Positions 22,224 to 33,073 of a stretch of DNA of 64,000 bases are shown one piece after another. Location of the stretch: assembly GCA_039583875.1 (NCBI GenBank), contig CM077151.1, positions 115,090,609-115,154,608 of the forward strand, in the 5' to 3' direction. Source of the DNA: Platanthera guangdongensis. Its lineage: Eukaryota > Streptophyta > Magnoliopsida > Asparagales > Orchidaceae. Positions within the stretch are counted from its first letter, which is position 1; every line of letters starts with the position of its first letter. The notes under the pieces were generated by a model. It saw only the letters and a program-made list of their open reading frames with translations, was not told the DNA's origin and ran no database searches. The position numbers and the translations under genes are program-made.

Positions 22224-25200
22224 GAAACTTTAAGGTAAAGAACCGTTGGGCGCGTGTTCTCTTTGATTCTGCCGTGACCCATTCATTTTTGGCTCGAACC
22301 TTTCTGGATCGGTATCATTTGACACCAGATCGAGTGGGGAATGCCTTTTTGGTGAAGTTTCCTTCTGGTGCTTCTGTGGTGGTAGACTGGGGTCTTCTTG
22401 ATTGTCCCATTTGGTTGGGCGATTTCTTAGCGAAGGCTGATGTCAAGGTGAACAATTTGGAGGATTTTGACGTCATTCTGGGCATGGATTGGTTATCCCG
22501 CTATGACGCCGTCATCTAGTGCAAAGGGAAGCGCTTGGATTTTATCAAGGACAATGGTCAGCCGGGAAGTGTTTATGGTGATTCATGCCAGGATACTCCA
22601 GGGATTTCGGTGGTATGTGTTCGGACGTTGTTTGTTTCCGACTGTTTTGCTTGTCTAGTCTTAGTTGTGGGGACTAGTGTTGTTTTGCCGCGTTTGGAGG
22701 AGATTCCGGTTGTGTGTGAATTCCCAGATGTTTTTCCTACTGATCTTCCTGGTCTTCCCCCTGATCGTGATGTCGAGTTCGTTATTGATTTGGAACCGGG
22801 TACGCGGCCTATTGCGAAAGCGCCGTACAGAATGGCCCCGCGTGAGCTATCAGAGTTGCGTACCCAGTTGGATGACTTATTGGCAAAAGGGTTTATCAGG
22901 CCGAGTCCATCACCTTGGGGTGCACCGGTGTTATTTGTGAAGAAGAAAGATGGGTCGATGCAGCTTTGCATCGATTATCGGGAATTGAACAAGGTGACGA
23001 TTAAAAACAAGTACCCACTACCAAGAATCGATGATTTGTTTGATCAACTGCGTGGCAGTTCCGTATTTTCGAAGATTGATCTCCGCTCGGGCTATCATCA
23101 GCTCAAGGTCCGGGAGTCTGATATTCCGCGGACTGCATTTCGATCAAGGCATGGTCATTTTGAATTTCTGGTGATGTCGTTTGGTTTGACCAACGCACCA
23201 TCAGCTTTCATGGATATGATGAACATGGTGTTCAAGGACTACTTGGATAAGTTTTTAGTGGTTTTTATTGATGACGTTCTTGTCTACTCCCGCAGTGCTG
23301 AGGAGTATGAACAGCATCTGCGATTGGTCTTCGCCACTTTGCGAGACCAAAAGTTATTCGCCAAGCTAAGCAAATGCGAGTTTTGGTTGCCTCAAGTTGC
23401 CTTTCTGGGTCATGTCATTAATCACCATGGAATTTCAGTGGATCCCGAAAAGATTGCTGCAGTCATGGAATGGAGAAGACCGGAGACACCCAAGGAGATT
23501 TGAAGCTTCTTGGGATTGGCCGGCTATTATCGCAGATTTGTCGAAGGTTTTGCGACGTTGGCTGCACCTTTGACTCACTTAACCTAGAATAATGTGGCGT
23601 TTGATTGGAATGTCAAGTGTGAGGCGTCATTCCTTGAACTCAAGAACAGGTTATGTACCGCTCCTGTGTTGATCTTGCCGACAGAAGGGATAGATTATGA
23701 CGTTTTTATGGATGCATCGCACGTTGGACTTGGATGTGTTTTAATGCAAGACAAAAAGGTGATTGTGTATGGGTCTCGGCTGTTGAAAAGTCATGAAAAG
23801 AACTACCCAACGCATGATTTGGAGTTCGCAGCGGTGATATTTGCGTTGAAGTTGTGGAGACACTTACTTTATGCTGCACAGTGTAAAATCTTTACGGATC
23901 ATAAAAGTTTAAAGTACGTCTTCACGCAAAAGGAACTGAATCTGCGCCAACGGCGATGGCTTGAATATGTAGCTGATTAGGATGTGGATATTCAGTATCA
24001 TCCGGGGAAAGCGAATGTTGTGGCCGATGCATTGAGTCGGAAGACGGGGAAATTATTTCATCTTTCAGTCGACCGTCTTATGGAGGAATTTCTATTGATG
24101 GATATTTCCGTGGGCAAATATGACCCGCAAAGTCATTCGATGGTAGAAGAACATTCATGGCTGGTGCTTGCAAGACAACATCAAAAGGATGATCCGGATC
24201 GTTTACATTTGTTTCTTCGAACAGAAAAGGGTGAATTACCGGATTTTTCTATTGATGAGGGGGGCACGTTAAAGTATCGTGGTCGATTTTGTATTCCCGC
24301 AGTTGGAGACATTCGCGAGATGGTGTGCCGGGAAGCACATGGCTCAAGTATGGCCTACCATCCAGGCTCAACAAAAATGTACCGTGATTTGAAACAAATT
24401 ATCTGGTGGTATGGAATGAAAAGCGATATAGCGTGATTTGTATCTGAATGTCATACCTGCAAGTGGGTGAAAGCTGATCATGGGAGGCCTGGTGGCAAGT
24501 TGACACCATTGGAGATTCCAACATGGAAGTGGGAAAGCATCTCAATGGATTTTATTACAGGCCTACCAAGATCTCCACGAGGACATGACTCCGTGTGGGT
24601 GATCGTGGATAGATTGACCAAGTATGCTCATTTCATACCATTTAAGGTCAACTACCCGATGAAGACAATAGCGGAGCTCTATTTGAACGAGATCATCCGA
24701 CTGCATGGTGTGCCAGTCAATATCATATCCGACAGGGATTCCCGATTTACTTCTCGTTTCTGGAAGAGTCTACAAGAGGGTTTGGGGACGGATTTGCGGT
24801 ATTCCACTGCTTACCACCCTCAGACGAATGGCCAAACGGAACGAGTAAATCAAATTGTGGAAGATATAATTCGATGCTACATTCTTGAGTATGGCGGAGC
24901 ATGGGATGAACGTTTGCGGCTTATGGAATTCGCATATAATAACAGCTATCAAGAAAGCTTGCAAATGGCTCCGTTTGAAGCATTATATGGGAGTCGATGT
25001 CAGGCTCCCCTCTTTTGGACTGAGGTTGGCGAGCGGCCTTTGTTGGGCCCAGAGGCGCTCGAGGACATGGAAGTTGCCGTACGACTTATTCGGGAGAAGC
25101 TCCTAATCGCCCAAGAGCGATATGAAAAGTACGCCAACCGACGAAGGTCGGAATTAGATTTTGCGGTGGGGGATTCCGTTTTCTTGAAAGTCTCCCCAAT

Positions 25201-25582
25201 GGTTGGGATTAAAAGGTTTGGAAAAGAGCGCAAATTAGACCCAAGATTTGTGGGTCCCTTCAAGATTATTGCGCGAGTTGGTGCATCCGCTTACAAGATA
25301 GAATTACCCGTGAACTTTCCTGGTGTTCACGACGTGTTTCATGTTAGCCAACTTCGCAAGTGTGTGCGACATGACACGCAAGTGTTGGACATGGTGCCGC
25401 AATTGGTGCCAAACCTTTCTTATGTGGAGATGCCTATCCGGATATTGGACTCCCAAGATCACGTGTTGCGGAAAAAGAAGATTCCTATGGTCAAGGTGCT
25501 ATGGAAAAATCAGAATGTGGAAAGCGCGACGTGGGAGCTCGAGTCAACGATGAGGGCGGCTCACCCTCATTTGTTCCCGTAA
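22224..25582 (+). pseudogene. pol: Element B pol: protease, RT, RNase H, integrase, chromodomain
   Basis: One continuous frame after the intron. Protease near 22260 reads DSAVTHSF where DSGATHSF is usual, so the active-site Gly is lost; FDVILGMDWL follows near 22470. Reverse transcriptase has [11 protein letters not shown] near 23260. RNase H runs from [10 protein letters not shown] (23705) to HPGKANVVADALSRK (24030). The integrase zinc region is intact (H...H...CHTC, 24340-24460) and the core has MDF (24548), SDRDSRF (24730) and NGQTERVNQ (24828). A chromodomain-like tail (IPMVKVLWKN, ATWELES) ends at 25582. Nonsense codons: TAG 22517, TGA 23501, TAG 23585, TAG 23978, TGA 24434. Three to four of these are simple C-to-T changes and no frameshift is present, so it decayed mainly by point mutation. 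Confidence 0.93.
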
Positions 25583-25690
25583 ATAAGCTGGTATGTGAAT
25601 TTGTGTTTTGTTGCATTGTTATTTTTGGTTTGTTACCTTATTTGATTGAGATCAAAATAATTGAAAAGTTTCGAGGTGAAACTTTTTGTT

Positions 25691-25702
25691 AGGGGGAGTG
25701 AT
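25691..25702 (+). other. Element B polypurine tract
   Basis: AGGGGGAGTGAT directly before the 3' LTR, in the position of the plus-strand primer. Confidence 0.85.
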
Positions 25703-28263
25703 TGTAACACCCCGAATTTTTGATTGCGTACACTTGATGGGCGTTACGTTGGCTTTGACCGTTGTCGAGCATGGTTTTTCCCGCGGGCTTGCGAGTGGCT
25801 GTTTTGGTAGCCGAGTTGCACGATTCCCCAGCAAACCGGAGTCCAAATTGGGGACTCGGTGAGGCCTCTTAGGGAATGTTTGCACTTTTTCGCGCCCGGG
25901 AAATGTCGCTCAAAATGAGTTGCTGGTACAGGAAACAAAAAAAGGGTAAAAAGTGCTTAAGGCAAAAATGGTCTAGGACGACACAGAAACATTTTTCAAA
26001 ACAGGGAAAAATAGTCATTTTTGTGCGTGACACGCCCCCCCACACGGGCGTGTCGGGGCGTGACCCAGGGCGTGACCTGGGCGTGACCTCCTTGACTCGA
26101 CGAATTTTTCTTGTGTCGAGTTGAGCTCGACGAATGGGGTACACGCCCCGTGACACGGGCGTGTCACGGGCCGTGTCCCGCAATGTCGAGTGTTGAGTGT
26201 CGAGTGTCGAGTATCGCGTGTTGAGTGTCGGGTGTCGAGAGAGGGGACAAGGCCTGTGACACGGGCGTGTCACAGGGCGTGTCAAGTTGTGTTCAGTGTC
26301 GACACTTTGTGTCGACGAGGTGTCGAGACACGGGCTACACGCCCTAGGTCACGGGCGTGATCGACCCGTCACGGGCGTGTACCTGGACGTGTACCGTGTG
26401 GATAAACTTGGATTTGCCGACTTTCTGCGCCGCTTAAGGTACACGCCCTTCGTCACGGGCGTGACACAGGGCGTGACCGGCCCGAAAATCGACTTTTTCC
26501 AGTTTTTGTGCCGTTTATTTCCTTAGTTCTGCATCTAACGGTCCAGCTCTGTTCTGGAGGAAATAAGGCCGAAACAGAGGTTCTCCTCCTCATTTCACCT
26601 TCTCTTCATCTTCTTCCTCATTCCAAAAGGAACTCAAGGGAGCAAGGGCTAAAGCAAGGCAAGGAAAGAGAGGAGCAGCCGTCGCGGCATCGTCTCGGTT
26701 CAGGCAAGCGGTGTTCTTCACCCTTGCCAATCTTCTTTCTTGTTTTTTCTTGTGCAAAATAGCTAGTTTCTCTTTCACTTTTACTAGCTTGTTCTTCTTG
26801 TTTTGGGTTTTTCCTCACTAGCCTTATTATGCTCTTGAATTTCCCTATGCTGAATGACTTTGATCTTCCATGCTTAGTTTTGTTTAGTTATCAAGTCTAT
26901 GCTAGGTTAATTCATGTAGTTCTCTTGTTCATGTGATTCATGTTCATGTAGCCTTTCAAATTCATGTGATTATTGTTCCAAAAGGTTAATCAACCTCTAT
27001 CATGTGATTCTTCTTTGATCCAAAGCATGTGATTCTTTTCCTGTAATTCAATTCATCAAATTCTACATTGGCAATTGGTCGTCATGTGTGAGGATGAAGG
27101 AAGGGAATGTGTGTACTTGGGTTATGGTGAGATTTGCTTGTGGTGTTACGGTTAGGTTCATTTATGGTGAGTTTTGCGAGGCGAATGTGAACCATGGCAG
27201 AAGCGTGTGTGTGCGGTTTTGGTAAGGGGTGGTGTGGGTTAAGCCTTTGTGGCCACCGGGTTTGGATTTGTGGTGTAGAGCACCATTTTGCCCCGATTTG
27301 GGCTGGCTTGTTTTGGTGCGTTCCACTTTAGGGCTGCCACCAAAAGACCCTTGCTGAATCACATGTAACCGCTGCTTATGTTTCACTCGTTTAATTGTGT
27401 CGTGTACTAAGGATGATAGAATGGGCATGTGTTTTGCCTTTTGCTCCTGCGGGTTGAGCATGACTTAATGAACCTTGTACGCACTTGGTGAGTTTGGCAT
27501 GTGTTTTGGTGTGTTTTCTTATATGAAACATTGCTACGGGGTCGGTAAGCCCCTTCATGATATTGTATAACATGTTGCTCTTCTTTTTATTATATCTTCG
27601 AGAATTGCTGAGGTATTCTTTCTTGAATGCCTCAGGTGCAGGTTGTAGCCGGTTGAGCGGCTAGGTTTGTTAGTGGCATTTCTTGGGAGCTAGCCGAGCT
27701 TACTTAGCGAGGTAGTTCTTTTCTTTGTTGTACAGACATACATGTGCCCCAATGGGTTCGTGTCAGCTTGTTGGCGCCCATTGGTGGTTTTCTTTACTTA
27801 TGATATATGAATACTAGACTGCTAATGTGACTCATTTGGATGATGTCTTCTTGCTCTTGGGAAGGATTTATTGTAGGTTGCATTAGGTATTTTTAAGTTA
27901 AACAAAACCTAATATTGTATCCATGCATAACATGTTTTGGTTCCCACACACTTATTTTCCAAATGACGTAAACAAAGATGATTTCTTATAGTAGTATCAA
28001 TATAGACTGCATATAGGAGATCGTCATAAATAAACAAAGTATTTCCGCCGCGTACAAATACAACTTTTGATCCCTAAGGCCGAGGGATACGACCATTAAA
28101 TCCAAAGGTTTTCTTGCATTTAACTGTTGAATTTCAACTCATAAAGTAAGAGTCAAGGGTTGCCTGAGCGTGTGCAGTTATCCCCTGCACGACGTGGCAT
28201 CATAACTCGTAGTTCCTCTTACTCTGATACGAGGTACTCGTTGAGGAAATGCGGGTTGTGACA
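25703..28263 (+). mobile_element. Element B, 3' LTR
   Basis: A 2561-bp copy of 17686-20264, with the palindrome array at about 26025-26480. Ends TTGTGACA, followed by GATAT. Confidence 0.95.
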
Positions 28264-28268
28264 GATAT

Positions 28269-29047
28269 GAGGGTGTTTTTGAATTGTGAAAACAAAATAA
28301 AATAATACTAAAACAACTACTCATATGCAGGCCGCTATGCACTGCTTCTCTTAGCGGGATGGAAACTACGCAGGTTGCTATGCACTGCTTCGAGAGGCAG
28401 ATGGACGAGTAGTCAAGCAGAGTGAGGATCGCAAACACCTCGTCACAAAGAGCACAAATTGCAATTGCTAGTGTGGCAAACCTAATGTGGTGGAGTGGAG
28501 AATAGAGGAGCAACCTCAAAAATTCAATAAATAAAATACTTTCATAAAAATGAAATACAAATTTAAGAGCAATGTTTATAATACAACATCATCATAAAAT
28601 TGGGGAACAAGCTACAGAATCCAAACAAGAAGGAAAAGAGAGAAAATGAATCGACCAAATTCAAAGCTTGTTGAGGGTTCACGGTAGGAATTGTCTGGCA
28701 GTCAATCAACGACCTAGCTTGATCTGCAACTATGTCTAGGGTAGAAGAGAGTTGTCACATCCAAATGGAGCATCTTCTTCGTCTCACGACCCGATCTCTT
28801 CCGGTGCAAATCTTCCTTGATTGATGGAGAGTGTAGGGCAAGAATCCCCTTCCTTGAAGTCCTTGGATGATGGAGGCATCCTAAGGAAAAATCCCTAACA
28901 CATGGAGGAGGAGGAAGAGAGCATATCTCTCCCTGCAGAGAAGATGGCGAATTGGAGATGATCTCCCCCCCCCTCCCCCTCCCCCGGTGTTAGGGCAAAC
29001 CTACTGCTATTTATTGAGAAATCATTGGATTTTAGTTGCGTACCTGA
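28269..29047. other. Spacer between elements B and C, no gene seen
   Basis: No conserved protein. A pair of similar segments near 28330 and 28378 (AGG-TTGCTATGCACTGCTTC) forms a short local duplication. A C-rich tract (CCCCCCCCCTCCCCCTCCCCC) lies at 28966-28985. Confidence 0.45.
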
Positions 29048-30252
29048 TGGCGACGTCCATCATGACGGCCTAATTGGTGGTAAAGATGACGACGTTGGCG
29101 CACTTGGTGTTCATGGTGATCGCGGGATATTGGCGGAAGATGAAGATGATGATCCACCGGCCAAGGATTTGCGGCGCCGCAGCGGCCATGGCTACAATCT
29201 TCGCCAACGCAAAAAAGACTTATTATTAATATTAATTTTAGTTTGCTAGTTTATGAGCTAATTATTAATTTTTGACATTTTTCATGTTGGTGTGCGTTTA
29301 GCCACTGTTATTGGGCTGCGCATAGCTTTTTTTTGATGTAAGCCTTATAAAAGGCCATAACTATTGTATTTTTCATTTTTGATGATGAATGAATTGAGAA
29401 CCCAAAAATCCCTAAACCTAATTCTCTCCTCTCCTCTCTCCATTGCCCCCCTTAGGGGTCTCCCTCCTTCATCCACTCGGCCGCCCCCCCTTCTCCCTAG
29501 CTCTCGGCCTCCCATCTCCACCCTCTCCTCCTCTCTTTCCCTCCTTCAATACCTCCACCAACGTGCCTTTCTCCACGGCTCCTTCACCACTTATTAGTTT
29601 TCGGCATCCTTTGATTTGAGGAGTCAAGTGCAAGGAAGAAAGAGTCCAACGTCGAACTTCTACGGCGAGAAGCAGGAAAGATGAACGAGTTCTTCATCCT
29701 TGGTGCATCTCCCACCGCGTCCAAGGAAAGCGATTGTTTCTTGTGGATCCAAACATCTCGGATCTACTTTTTCCGAGCGGGGTAACGAAACTATCTACTC
29801 AAGAGATTTCTTTTCTTAGTTAGTTCTTGTGGTGGACGATTTTTGCGTGGAATTTGAATCGTTAATTTTCGCGGTATTACTTTTAGTAGTTTGTCGTTTT
29901 CGTTTGGTTTTACAAAGACCTTTTGAGGGGAGTGGCGATCCTCGCTTCTTTGTTTTAGTTGGGATAGATCCTACCATTTTCCGAATTCGTGATTTTTTCT
30001 TGGTGGATCTATTTTGGTACAACTCCAAGCTCGTCGGAATCAATATTATTCCCTTTAGCCGGAAAAGGATTTTGGCCTATAGCCATTTTTCGTTCCTTTT
30101 TGCGGATCGGCTATCCGTATGTCAGCGCGAGAAATAAATAAAATCATTGTGTCGGCTGCGTTTTCATAGTGTGCTGGTTAGAGAGCGTTGAGAGTTGCGA
30201 GAGTCGTCGTCACGCCGTCCATGTAGGATCTTTTAGGACGGGGCCTACATCA
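29048..30252 (+). mobile_element. Element C, 5' LTR (CRM-like), left boundary uncertain
   Basis: The right end is fixed by the primer site that follows (GGGCCTACATCA, then TGGTATCAGAGCC). TATAAAA lies at 29346-29352, followed by a GATGATGAATGAA transcript-start-like region. The left end is placed at TGATGGCGACGTCC by analogy with chromovirus LTRs. A reading frame across it (29025-29249) ends DDPPAKDLRRRSGHGYNLRQRKK, a basic tail. In CRM elements pol can extend into the LTR, so this may be such a C-terminus; that is inference. Confidence 0.55.
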
Positions 30253-30256
30253 AAAT

Positions 30257-30268
30257 TGGTATCAGAGC
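30257..30268 (+). other. Element C primer-binding site (tRNA-iMet)
   Basis: TGGTATCAGAGC lies 4 nt after the LTR end, an exact match to the usual initiator-Met tRNA complement. Confidence 0.85.
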
Positions 30269-30573
30269 CATATTTGTGTTGGTTCCTCAATCAACACCAT
30301 CCCTTGCTCTCTCTGTAGTAGGATTTGCGACTCTCACTTGGGTGTCCACAGCCCGTCAAAACCACAAGAAAAATCTGAAATTTCTGAATTTGGTCTGCAA
30401 TTAGTAAAAAAAAGAAAAAACATTTGCAGAAAAGTAAAAAAAATCTGGAAATTCTCCGTATTTTTCTAAGAATAAAAGTATAAAAAGGTTTTTTGCTCGC
30501 TCAACGGTTAAAGTGTTTAAAATTCCAAAATTATAAAATTAATCTGGACAAAGCCCCAAAATTTCTGTTATTC

Positions 30574-31308
30574 ATGCGCACTAGGCGTGGCACGGAATAT
30601 CACCCATCCACTTCACGTATGGCTGACCAACATGATGATGACCACACACCGGCCACCATCGCAGAGCTACGGGAAGAGTTTATTGCTAGGTTCGATGCAC
30701 TCACCCAATTAATACAAGGGTTGGCTCTAAATCAAGCGGCGCCTCGAAATCCCTCCATTGGTATAAACCTGCCGGGTCCCCAACCCCAGGCCGCCCACCA
30801 ACGCAATGATAGACACAACCAATTTCAGAATCAGGACGATGAGCATACACCTCGAGCCCCTTATGAGTTCGATCTAGCTAGGGCCGTTAAGATTGACCCA
30901 CCATCATACGATGGTATGGGTGAACCCCAAATTTTTTTAGACTGGATCATGGAGATAGAGTGTTATTTTGATTGGCGCAACCTGACAGACGGTGAGAAGG
31001 TGCGAGTTGCACGGATGAAGCTTATGGGTAGGGCCAAAACGTTCTGCTTGAATGAAGAGAGACGATTAGGTACCGTGAACAGATTACCCCCAATTGGGTG
31101 GAATGCCATGAAAGCACTTTTGACTGACCAATATGTCCCCGCGTATCACCGAACTCAAATGTTCGACGAGTTAGCCACCCTTCTCCAGGGGGGCAGCTCG
31201 GTAGCGGATTACATGGGTCTCCTTTAGGACATGATGGTACGTTGCGACGTTAGAGAAATGACCGAAGTTACACTCTCCCGTTTTCGTAAGGGACTCAATC
31301 CGGACTTC
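30574..31308 (+). pseudogene. gag: Element C gag fragment (CRM-like chromovirus)
   Basis: From ATG at 30574 (MRTRRGTEYHPSTSRMADQ) the frame contains AELREEFIARFDALTQLIQ, then a capsid with KIDPPSYDGMGEPQIFLDWIMEIECYFDWRNL, KVRVARMKLMGRAKTF and ALLTDQYVPAYHRTQMFDEL. This resembles the gag of CRM-type chromoviruses. TAG at 31225-31227 interrupts it; the frame resumes as [28 protein letters not shown] and is cut at about 31308. The nucleocapsid, protease and most of RT are missing. Non-functional. Confidence 0.8.
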
Positions 31309-31666
31309 CGTGGAATTCCTAGGATACATAGTGAGTTCGGAAGGTATTCATGTTGACCCAAAAAAGGTCCAAGTTATTAGAGAATGGCCGGAACCTAAAA
31401 ATATTCGGGAAGTTAGAAGTTTCCATGGATTGGCCACGTTTTATCGAAGGTTCATTCAAAATTTTAGTGGTATCATGGCGCCAATCACTGAATGCATGAA
31501 GAAGGGTGATTTCAGTTGGACAAAAGCGGCCACTAGTGCCTTTCAAACGATTAAGGAACGGATGTCCGAACCCCCACTACTCTGGTTGCCGGATTTTAAT
31601 AAGGTGTTTGAATTATCATGTGACGCATCGGGGATAGGAATCCGGAAAATCATGATTTATTTGTGA
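31309..31666 (+). pseudogene. pol: Element C pol fragment: RT end and RNase H start
   Basis: Begins directly at [26 protein letters not shown], the end of the RT thumb, and continues [36 protein letters not shown] to [12 protein letters not shown] at the start of RNase H. It then loses similarity (RKIMIYL, stop). The RFIxNFS...APITEC wording fits CRM-type elements. Fused to gag by an internal deletion; the rest of RNase H, the integrase and the 3' LTR are absent. Confidence 0.82.
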
Positions 31667-32303
31667 GGTGCAAGTGCGTGAAATGAGCCTAGATGAGTCC
31701 GAAAAAACCTATATAAATCGGACTTATCACACCCTCAGACTTAACCATTTGCTCTCCCCGAGCAAATCATCCCTCACGTGGACGAAAAAAACAAATAGCT
31801 GGCTTAGAAATTGCAATGTTCGGAGTACCATGTGAAGTTGCATGCTCACACTCATAAAAATATAGTAGAAAAAATTCCTAATTATGCACAATAGTTTAAA
31901 TCTTTCTAAGCGTGTGTCTATATGTTTTTTTTACACAAAAATAGAATCATCGTGAATCTTCCGGTCACTCATAAGGAGAAAGCAAAACAATCGCTGAGGT
32001 GAGCATTGCCAAAGACCGGGCTCAGGATAACCTCCAAAGAAATTCAGCAATGTCGGTGACCATAAGCTCGTCGTTCCACACTCTCTCCACATCATTGGTT
32101 TGGTTCAACGCATAAATCAATAGGAGTTTAGGTTCAGAATGGGGCTTGGGTTTAGGTAGGGTATACAAAGATAAACATAAATGCTCAACGTATCTTACCC
32201 AAATGAGCTAAAGTAAAAAGAAGTTATCCACGCGCCACAATATAAGACGCAGGTGCACCACACCCCTAGACTTAGACTTGACTACTTGGTTGTGTGCACC
32301 GCC
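31667..32303. other. Spacer left of element D, no gene seen
   Basis: Noncoding. The phrase CACCCTCAGACTTAACCATTTGCTC near 31729 resembles untranslated sequence common in plant LTR elements, but I cannot assign it. A C homopolymer at about 32348-32361 belongs to LTR D, not to this spacer. Confidence 0.4.
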
Positions 32304-32308
32304 TACTC

Positions 32309-33021
32309 TGTTAACCCCTCAGTCCTCAACATCCTGCAAGATGCCAAACCCCCCCCCCCCCCCTTTCAACACTCGCGGACTCGATTTGTCAGTCCGCCCA
32401 GTCCGTCAAGGTAACCAATCGAACACCAAGGATGGTACCCCAGCAGCGGACTCAAGGACCTGTTCGCTCAGTCTGCCACGACTTGGGATATCAGATTCTC
32501 TACAACGGCGGACGCAGTGTCTCGTCCGCCCAGGCCACCGCCCTCCAGCAGGATCGCGCCCAGCAGTAGTGGAAGCTCCAGTCCGCGAGCCCAGTCCGCC
32601 CCTTCTGCGCGGACTGGCGTGTTCTGCCGGTTATTTTAGCCCTGCCCGTTTGGGCAGGCCCCCTATCCTATAAATAGGGGGGAGGTGGTGCACCCAGGGC
32701 ACGCTGACTCGGACCCAGGAGCCTACTTGTTACAGGCTGCGGACTCGAATCTTGTGCCTTGCGGACTCCCCCTCGCTCTGCTCTTGTCAACCTTTTCCTT
32801 TCACTTGTAACCAAGTCTTTCTTCAATCAAGGGAAAGCCCGTCGCAAGAGAGGCATTCAGGCCGCGACGGGCGAAGTCTGTTGTTGTCGTGGCTCACGGC
32901 CCTGCTCTTCTTCCTGTCGTCACCCGCTTAGTAGATCACTACTCGCAGTCTCTCTATTCCCCGGTGTTCGAACCGTTAGGTGGTGGTGCTCGACCCCCCT
33001 TTGTGTTTTCGTGCATCAACA
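32309..33021 (+). mobile_element. Element D, 5' LTR
   Basis: A 713-bp LTR, TGTTAACCCC to GTGCATCAACA. TATAAATA lies at 32669-32676, just downstream of a GCCTGCCC-type hairpin (CCTGCCCGTTTGGGCAGG at 32641-32658). It lacks about 41 bp found in the 3' copy near 58235. CAGTCCGC/GCGGACTG motifs recur through it. Confidence 0.93.
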
Positions 33022-33073
33022 GTTAACACGCGGACTTCAGATCCGAGCAGTGTTTTGAATTCAGCGGATAGAA

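Larger units (their letters stand above)
17681..28268 (+). mobile_element. Element B: complete Tekay-like gypsy element
   Basis: LTR-gag-pol-LTR on the plus strand, 17686-28263. Flanking pentamers are GTTAT (17681-17685) and GATAT (28264-28268), a target duplication with one mismatch. The LTRs differ by several substitutions and small indels, including an about 18-bp deletion in the 3' copy near 26940. Primer site, polypurine tract, gag and pol are all in place, and no frameshift is needed if the gag/protease intron is spliced. At least eight nonsense codons make it non-autonomous. Confidence 0.93.

Noticed and set aside
31667..32303. 3' LTR of element C
   Set aside because: No match to the 29048-30252 LTR was seen, so the element is treated as 3'-truncated.
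32278..32673. A 131-codon ORF across LTR D (and 57999-58301 in the other copy)
   Set aside because: Crosses the LTR boundary and TATA region; not conserved between the two LTR copies once indels are considered.
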